Origin: Ramicandelaber brevisporus
Lineage: Eukaryota > Kickxellomycota > Ramicandelaberales > Ramicandelaberaceae
Direction: 5' to 3'
DNA length: 11,784 nt
Assembly: GCA_025201865.1 (NCBI GenBank)
Contig: MU603160.1
Location: 5,562 to 17,345, forward strand
Made by a program: the position numbers and the translations under genes
The notes under the pieces: generated by a model
Seen by the model: only the letters and a program-made list of their open reading frames with translations
The model's database searches: none
What the model was told of the DNA's origin: nothing
Shown here: positions 7,271 through 11,784 of the stretch, piece after piece
How positions within the stretch are numbered: the stretch's first letter is position 1
Layout of the letters: each line of letters begins with the position of its first letter

Positions 7271-8677
7271 ATGAGCCAACGACGTCGTCAAGCTGTGCGG
7301 ATCTCAGACGATGAGGATGACGATGCTCCTCAGCAACGCACTCAACAGCGCACTCAGCCGACTCAGCGTGCTTCTCGTGCTCAATCTCGTCGCCAAATCG
7401 CAGTCGAAGAGGACGATGAAGAAGAAGTGGAAGCAGACGAAGTAGAAGAGGAAGAAGAGTATGAGGAAGAAGAAGAGGAGCATATACCTCGGAACCGCCG
7501 TGGAGGTCGCAGTGGAGGTCGTGGCGAGAGCACTGCAAAGGCTAAAGGCAAGGGTAAGGGCAAGGCGCCAAACAACAACAGCAGTGGCAGCAAGCGTGAT
7601 AGTGTTGTGAACGAGGATGCGGACGTGGCTGGAATGGATGATGCTGATGATGTTGGTGACGATGGTGATGATGAAGAGATTGATCCGCAGCAGGCTATGA
7701 ACTGTGATGCATTGGCGGCTCAGATTGTACGACTTGCGTTGGCATCAGAGCGTAGAAGAGTTCCGCTGAGAAGAGACGATATGGTTAAACGACTTTCAAT
7801 TGGACACCACAAGCCATTGCCAAAGGATATTAAAGTGGCAATGACGTTGGCTGAGAAAATGCTGCGTGATATATTCGGGATGGATTTAGTCGAACTGCCT
7901 GCTCATTATAGAACGGCAAACCCAAACACTGAAGCCGGTCGTCGTCAGATTGAGGCTGAAAAGGCTGAATACACTCAACGTCTCCAAGCTACTCAGGCTC
8001 AAAACGAGGATGAACAAGCTTCTCAGCACACTCAGGGAGGTCGTGGTGGTAGCAGTGGCATTGGCGGTGCATCAAAGAATGCCAAAGTTGCAAAGGGTAA
8101 AGACGCCTCGACCAAACAGTGGATGCTATATAATGTGCTGCAAGCTGATGTGCGCACTGCTGCTCCAGTTACTTACCCGCCAGCTGACTCCACATTGGCT
8201 GGAGTCACAGGTGCTGTTCTTGCATTATTGTTCATGAATGGATGCATGGCTCCAGCTGAGGAGCTCTACGGTCATATGCGCGAACTTGGCATTGCCCAAA
8301 TTCCACACAGTCAGTTCAATAATGCTGAATCGCTCCTGGCTTTACTCGTCAAGCAAGGCTACCTGGACAAGACTGTGAAAGTGACAGCCCAGCAGAGCTC
8401 AATGTCCGTGGCGACTCGTGGCGGCGGTGGTGGACGCCGCGGTGCAGCAGCTGGAGGTGGCAGTGGCGGCGGAGGAGGAGGAGATGATGAACACAGTGGA
8501 ATCTATGAGTATCGATGGGGACCTCGTGCAAAGACTGAATATACATTTGAGGGCATGGTTACGACGCTGGGACAAATTATGGATATGGAAGTTGACGAAA
8601 AGTTTAGAAAGTCAATGCTGATTGCATCTGAATGGGATATGACTGAATCGGAAATGAATAAGCTTTTCAAAAAGTAA
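7271..8677 (+). CDS. NSE3: MAGE-domain SMC5/6 subunit Nse3
   Basis: A 468-residue MAGE-homology protein, recognised as Nse3. With Nse1 and Nse4 it forms the DNA-binding Nse1-3-4 subcomplex of SMC5/6 in the nucleus, acting in recombination repair and chromosome maintenance. The domain begins near residue 143 (ALAAQIVRLAL, then VPLRRDDMVKRL), continues with LRDIFGMDLVELP (to about 210) and, after a linker, KQWMLYNVLQADVR (from 282), tandem winged-helix segments, and the hallmark YEYRWGPRAKTEY (412-424). Unusual features are a 140-residue disordered N-terminus with Glu/Asp blocks, an RGG-like segment (RRGGRSGGRG, 76-85) and a KGKGKGK run, a charged linker (about 220-280) between the winged helices, and a Gly/Arg-rich insert (383-404) just before WGPR. 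ATG 7271 was chosen: the preceding frame has no ATG and CAAAATG is a good context. Confidence 0.9.
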   Translation: MSQRRRQAVRISDDEDDDAPQQRTQQRTQPTQRASRAQSRRQIAVEEDDEEEVEADEVEEEEEYEEEEEEHIPRNRRGGRSGGRGESTAKAKGKGKGKAPNNNSSGSKRDSVVNEDADVAGMDDADDVGDDGDDEEIDPQQAMNCDALAAQIVRLALASERRRVPLRRDDMVKRLSIGHHKPLPKDIKVAMTLAEKMLRDIFGMDLVELPAHYRTANPNTEAGRRQIEAEKAEYTQRLQATQAQNEDEQASQHTQGGRGGSSGIGGASKNAKVAKGKDASTKQWMLYNVLQADVRTAAPVTYPPADSTLAGVTGAVLALLFMNGCMAPAEELYGHMRELGIAQIPHSQFNNAESLLALLVKQGYLDKTVKVTAQQSSMSVATRGGGGGRRGAAAGGGSGGGGGGDDEHSGIYEYRWGPRAKTEYTFEGMVTTLGQIMDMEVDEKFRKSMLIASEWDMTESEMNKLFKK

Positions 8678-8689
8678 GCTTTCTTTTCA

Positions 8690-8725
8690 TCATTATCGGT
8701 GTCATTATCACTATCATTATCAGTG
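8690..8725 (+). repeat. 12-bp tandem repeat in the NSE3 3' flank
   Basis: Three head-to-tail units of TCATTATC plus four variable bases, followed by a partial unit, starting 13 bp after the NSE3 stop codon. Probably in the 3'-untranslated region. Confidence 0.8.
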
Positions 8726-9151
8726 TCATCATAACCATTGTTTATTGTATCATATCTATTCTTTTATTCTTTTGTGCTTTCACTGTCATCATCTTTTTGT
8801 TTCTTATTAGTATTAGTATTTTTTTTTTAACTACTTGAATCGAATGAGACGCGTTCAAAAGGCATGTGTTTGCGTGTGTGTGTTTTTGTGAGTGCAAACG
8901 CGAGTGGTTGAGAGACGCCCGTGTTTATTTTGGATCATCGAGCGTTTCTCTCGTGCAAGCTATCTTCTTCCACGCTCATTTTTCTCTTCTCCCTTTGCAA
9001 AGACGACATCGCCCTTTTCGACGAAAAATCGAGCGACAATCAACTAGCAGCAGCAGCAGTAACAACAGCAATAACAGCAACAGAAACAACAACAGCAGCA
9101 ATAGCAGCAGCAGCAGCAGCCGAAACAATACAAGTAGAACCGTGTATTATT
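8726..9151 (+). promoter_or_regulatory. NSE3 3' flank and PP2A scaffold promoter/leader
   Basis: Non-coding. It opens with T-rich NSE3 downstream sequence including a ten-T run (8819-8828), then GT-rich sequence, an ACGCGT hexamer (8849-8854), and a CT-rich stretch (about 8940-9000). The final part is a CAG/CAA-rich leader up to the ATG at 9152. No clear TATA box is seen. Two ATGs (8844 and 8864) lie upstream and would open short frames only if transcription starts before them. Confidence 0.5.
9046..9120 (+). repeat. CAG/CAA trinucleotide-rich leader tract (PP2A scaffold)
   Basis: About 75 bp of CAG and CAA triplets with a few AAT and GTA interruptions, ending 31 bp before the PP2A scaffold ATG. 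No ATG reads into it in frame, so it is most likely untranslated leader rather than a polyglutamine or polyalanine tract. Confidence 0.8.
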
Positions 9152-11396
9152 ATGGAGCCAGACAAGTCCATCTATCCGTTGGCTATCCTTATGGATGAGC
9201 TCAAACACGACGATGCTTCAATCAGAGTGAAGGCTATTCAGAGCCTCGATCTGATTGCGCTGGCTCTTGGTCCACAGCGCACGCGTACTGAACTGCTTGA
9301 CTTCCTTGATGGTACGTTTACACACATTCTGTTCAATGCATGTGTGCATATATACATATATGCACGCGTTGTTTATAGTCTATGTTGCTGCTGATGAGCT
9401 AGTGCGTGTTCGTGCTTTCATCTGTCTTTCCATCACGTAGCAAAATGACACACACCTGATAGCGCTTGTTAAATTTGACAGCTGACATTGACAATCTGAC
9501 AATCTGACAAGGATATATGCGTACATCTATGCATGAATGCGTATGTACGTCCATGTACATTCCTCATCCTCCCTTCCTTCCCCGTGTTGCTTTGATGTAT
9601 TGATATATTTTATGAATATGAATATGATTATGATTATGAACTAAACAGAGTCCGTTGAAGATGAAGACGAAGTTCTTGCAGCGATTGCAACCAAGCTGGG
9701 AGACATGATCAATTTTGTTGGAGGACAGGAATATGTTCATAAATTATTGAAGCCACTCGAGAATCTGGCAGCTGTTGAAGAGGTTGCAGTCAGAGACAAG
9801 GCAGTTGAGTCAATTAATAGAGTTTGTGCAGAATTGTCAGCCAGCCAGATTGAAGAATACTACGTTCCAATGGTTAAGCGACTGGCTACTGGTTCATGGT
9901 TTTCAAATAGAGCTTCGAGCGCGGCATTGTTTGCAGCCTGCTATAAGCAGGTCAGTCCATCAACGCGTGACAACCTGCATCAGTTGATTGAGTCGTTAAC
10001 CCGCGATGAGACCCCAATGGCTAGACGCTCTATTGCCACGCATTTGCCCAACATAATCAACAAAATGGAGGTTGAGGCAATGACTACAACAGCTGTGAGC
10101 TTGTTTAATCAGCTGGCCAGTGATGACCAGGATTCAGTTAGACTGTTCTCAATCGATTCATTAATTGCCATATCGAAGAGATTAGACTCGCCAGCAACGT
10201 CGGTTGAGCTGTTGTCGCAATCGCTGAATAATTTGTGCACAGATAAATCGTGGAGAGTCCGTTTCATGGCTGCTTCCAAGTTTGTTGATGCAGCTCAAAC
10301 TATGAATACTCCTCAAATGATCAACAACCTGAGTGAAATCTTTATTGGATTGATGACTGATACTGAGGCTGAAGTGCGCTCATCCATTTGCACTCAGATT
10401 CCTGGCTACTGCTCAATGGTTGATCGTGATATCATCTTGAACAAGTTTTTGCCGATTCTGAAGGAGTTGTCAAAGGATGACTCGGAGGGCGTCAGAGCCA
10501 AGTTTGCAACCCACATTAGTGGATTGGCTCCTCTTTTGGACAAGGATGCCACCATTGAGCACCTGCAGCCAATGTTCTTGCAGCTGTTGAAGGATGAGAA
10601 CTCAGATGTGCGTCTTAATGTAATCAGTCAGCTTGAGCAGGTTAATGGTGTTATTGGCATTGATTTACTGTCTCAGTCTCTCCTGCCGGCCATTGTTGAT
10701 TTGGCTAATGACAAGCAGTGGCGTGTGCGTGAAGCCATCATTAAGCACTTGCCATTGCTGGCTAATCAGCTTGGACGTGAATTCTTTGACCAGGCTCTCA
10801 ACTCAATGTGCATTAAATGGCTGACTGATAATGTGTGTGCTGTGCGTGACATTGCCACATCTAATTTGAGCAAGCTGACCACCATATTTGGCATTGAATG
10901 GACCAAACATAACTTGCTTCCTCACATTATTGAGCAGTCTTCAAATCAGAATTACTTGTACCGTATCACCTCAGTCTTTGCTGCAACCACCATTGGTCTC
11001 TCAATTGAACCTGAAGTTGTCAAGGAACACATTTTGCCGATTCTGGGCAATTTGATTAATGATCCAATTCCAAACATTAGATTCAACATTGCCAAATCTA
11101 TTGAGCAGCTCAGTCCTCTCCTCATGTCCAAGCCTGAAACGGCCGAGTATTTGACTGGCGAAGTTGCAAACGCTCTCCAGAAACTCACCACTGATGAGGA
11201 CATTGATGTCAAGTACTATGCCACTCACTGCCTCGAAACTATTCATAATTTGGCTGCAAACAACAACAGCGCCATGAACAGCTCCCCAATGCCAATTGAG
11301 CCAGAAGCCGCTCCAGCTACAGCCACTTCGGCCACCCCAGCCACCGCTGCTGAAGAGACTATCAACCACGTCGAACCAATGAATGAGACTGATTAA
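9152..11396 (+). CDS. TPD3: PP2A scaffold (A / PR65) subunit
   Basis: The HEAT-repeat scaffold of protein phosphatase 2A, which joins the catalytic C subunit and interchangeable B subunits in cytoplasm and nucleus. Two exons, 9152-9311 and 9649-11396, join in phase 1 to encode 635 residues. The join gives LLDFLDESVEDEDEV, which aligns without a gap to PR65 proteins from animals and yeast. Recognisable conserved pieces are SIYPLAILMDELKHDDASIR at the start, VGGQEYVHKLLKPLENLA, VRDKAVESI, DDQDSVRL, DKSWRVRFMA, IGIDLLSQSLLPAIVDLA, QWRVREAIIKHLPLLANQLG and VDVKYYA near the end. The array is full length (15 HEAT repeats expected). Beyond the last repeat is a roughly 48-residue Ala/Pro/Thr-rich tail that animal PR65 lacks. 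Start ATG 9152 is the homologous start; the frame upstream is open but has no ATG. Confidence 0.97.
9312..9648 (+). other. TPD3: Intron of the PP2A scaffold gene
   Basis: Donor GTACGT (9312-9317), acceptor AACAG ending at 9648, length 337, phase 1. It is supported by restored PR65 homology across the junction and by stops in the unspliced frame (TGA 9393-9395). It contains a 10-bp-arm palindrome (9344-9365), two ACAATCTG units (9491-9506) and AT-rich sequence near the acceptor. ACTAAAC at 9640-9646 looks branch-site-like but lies too close to the acceptor to be the functional one. Confidence 0.93.
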
Positions 11397-11573
11397 TCTA
11401 TCTTCATCCTGATCTTCACATTTTCTTTCTATCACTCACAACTCCTTTTTACATCTTCTCACCATCACCACCACAGATCACAACATATCATCTCATCGCA
11501 ATTTGTTTTCTTTTTAAAATCAATCAGGTTATTTACTACAATCAGGCCAGTTTACTTTACATGTGAAGCGAGT

Positions 11574-11783
11574 TTAAGATACCTTGGGGCGATTTGGATG
11601 TGTACTGGTCAGTTTGCACAAAGGAGAAATGATGCCACTAGTCAACTTGGGAGTGTATGGAATCGCGACGAGCAGGATGGCTGGCCAAATCTTGCCCACG
11701 GCCTTCAGTCCGGCTGCATACGACTGGACAGCGCGGCTCTCCTCATCAAGCGGCGGTTTGCCACGCGCTTCGGTGCGGTTCCA
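11574..11783 (-). CDS. C-terminal end of an unrecognised protein, partial
   Basis: Reading the minus strand from the right edge, one frame is open for 69 codons and ends at TAA (complement of 11574-11576). The other frame beginning at the window edge is stopped early. The translation begins WNRTEARGKPPLDEES and has a hydrophobic segment IWPAILLVAIPYTP (about residues 32-45 of the fragment), then a short tail ending RPKVS. The hydrophobic segment could be a membrane helix near the C-terminus. I do not recognise the family. The gene would converge on the PP2A scaffold gene, with stop codons about 177 bp apart, a gap short enough for two 3'-untranslated regions. The balanced codon use supports coding, but the short length keeps confidence moderate. 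Confidence 0.5.
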   Translation of the reverse strand, partial: WNRTEARGKPPLDEESRAVQSYAAGLKAVGKIWPAILLVAIPYTPKLTSGIISPLCKLTSTHPNRPKVS

Positions 11784-11784
11784 G

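Noticed and set aside
1788-9120. Repeats considered as CRISPR or mobile-element signals
   Set aside because: They are simple microsatellites and local duplications without spacers, terminal inverted repeats or transposase genes.
8921-9151. Poly-Ala/Thr N-terminal extension of the PP2A scaffold
   Set aside because: The open frame begins at GTG with no ATG before 9152, and homologues start at the position of ATG 9152.
9640-9646. ACTAAAC as the intron branch site
   Set aside because: Its branch A would be only a few bases from the acceptor AG, too close for normal splicing.
8849-9967. Several ACGCGT hexamers (MluI cell-cycle box type) around the PP2A scaffold gene
   Set aside because: They occur in promoter, exons and intron alike, and a 6-bp match without positional clustering is not evidence of regulation.

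Overview
This looks like nuclear DNA of a fungus, probably an early-diverging lineage. Genes are compact and mostly intronless, one gene has a clear GT-AG spliceosomal intron, intergenic DNA is rich in simple repeats, and proteins carry low-complexity tracts. Both a fungal-type regulatory kinase and a cytosolic acetoacetyl-CoA synthetase are present. A Kickxellomycotina-like or similar zoopagomycote/mucoromycote origin is my guess, at low confidence. I see no prokaryotic, viral or transposon genes.

Layout: a minus-strand Ser/Thr kinase of the Npr1/Hal5-type group (7-1221) diverges from a plus-strand acetoacetyl-CoA synthetase gene (AACS, 1968-4100) across a repeat-rich shared promoter. Downstream of AACS lies a decayed relic of the 3' end of a second AACS-like gene (about 4250-4490). 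A repeat-rich non-coding stretch then leads to a TATA box (5269-5276) and a plus-strand MAP-kinase-phosphatase-like dual-specificity phosphatase (5500-7029). Next come NSE3, the MAGE-domain subunit of SMC5/6 (7271-8677), and the PP2A scaffold A subunit (TPD3, 9152-11396, with an intron at 9312-9648). The C-terminal end of an unrecognised minus-strand gene enters from the right edge (11574-11783).

The genes are ordinary housekeeping and signalling genes (nutrient-transporter kinase, ketone-body activation, MAPK phosphatase, DNA repair, PP2A). Nothing suggests one pathway or an operon-like system. The noteworthy part is the phosphatase gene, which carries two near-perfect tandem duplications. 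A 132-bp one copies a candidate 3' splice site together with the start codon. A 95-bp one shifts the reading frame of the C-terminal tail. Its phosphatase domain also holds a low-complexity insert with a MAPK-docking-like motif and eight Ser-Pro sites, and it has Ser where many family members have the general-acid Asp.

Limits: homology calls are from motif and family recognition, without database searches. Transcript ends, the leader intron and promoter elements are predictions.
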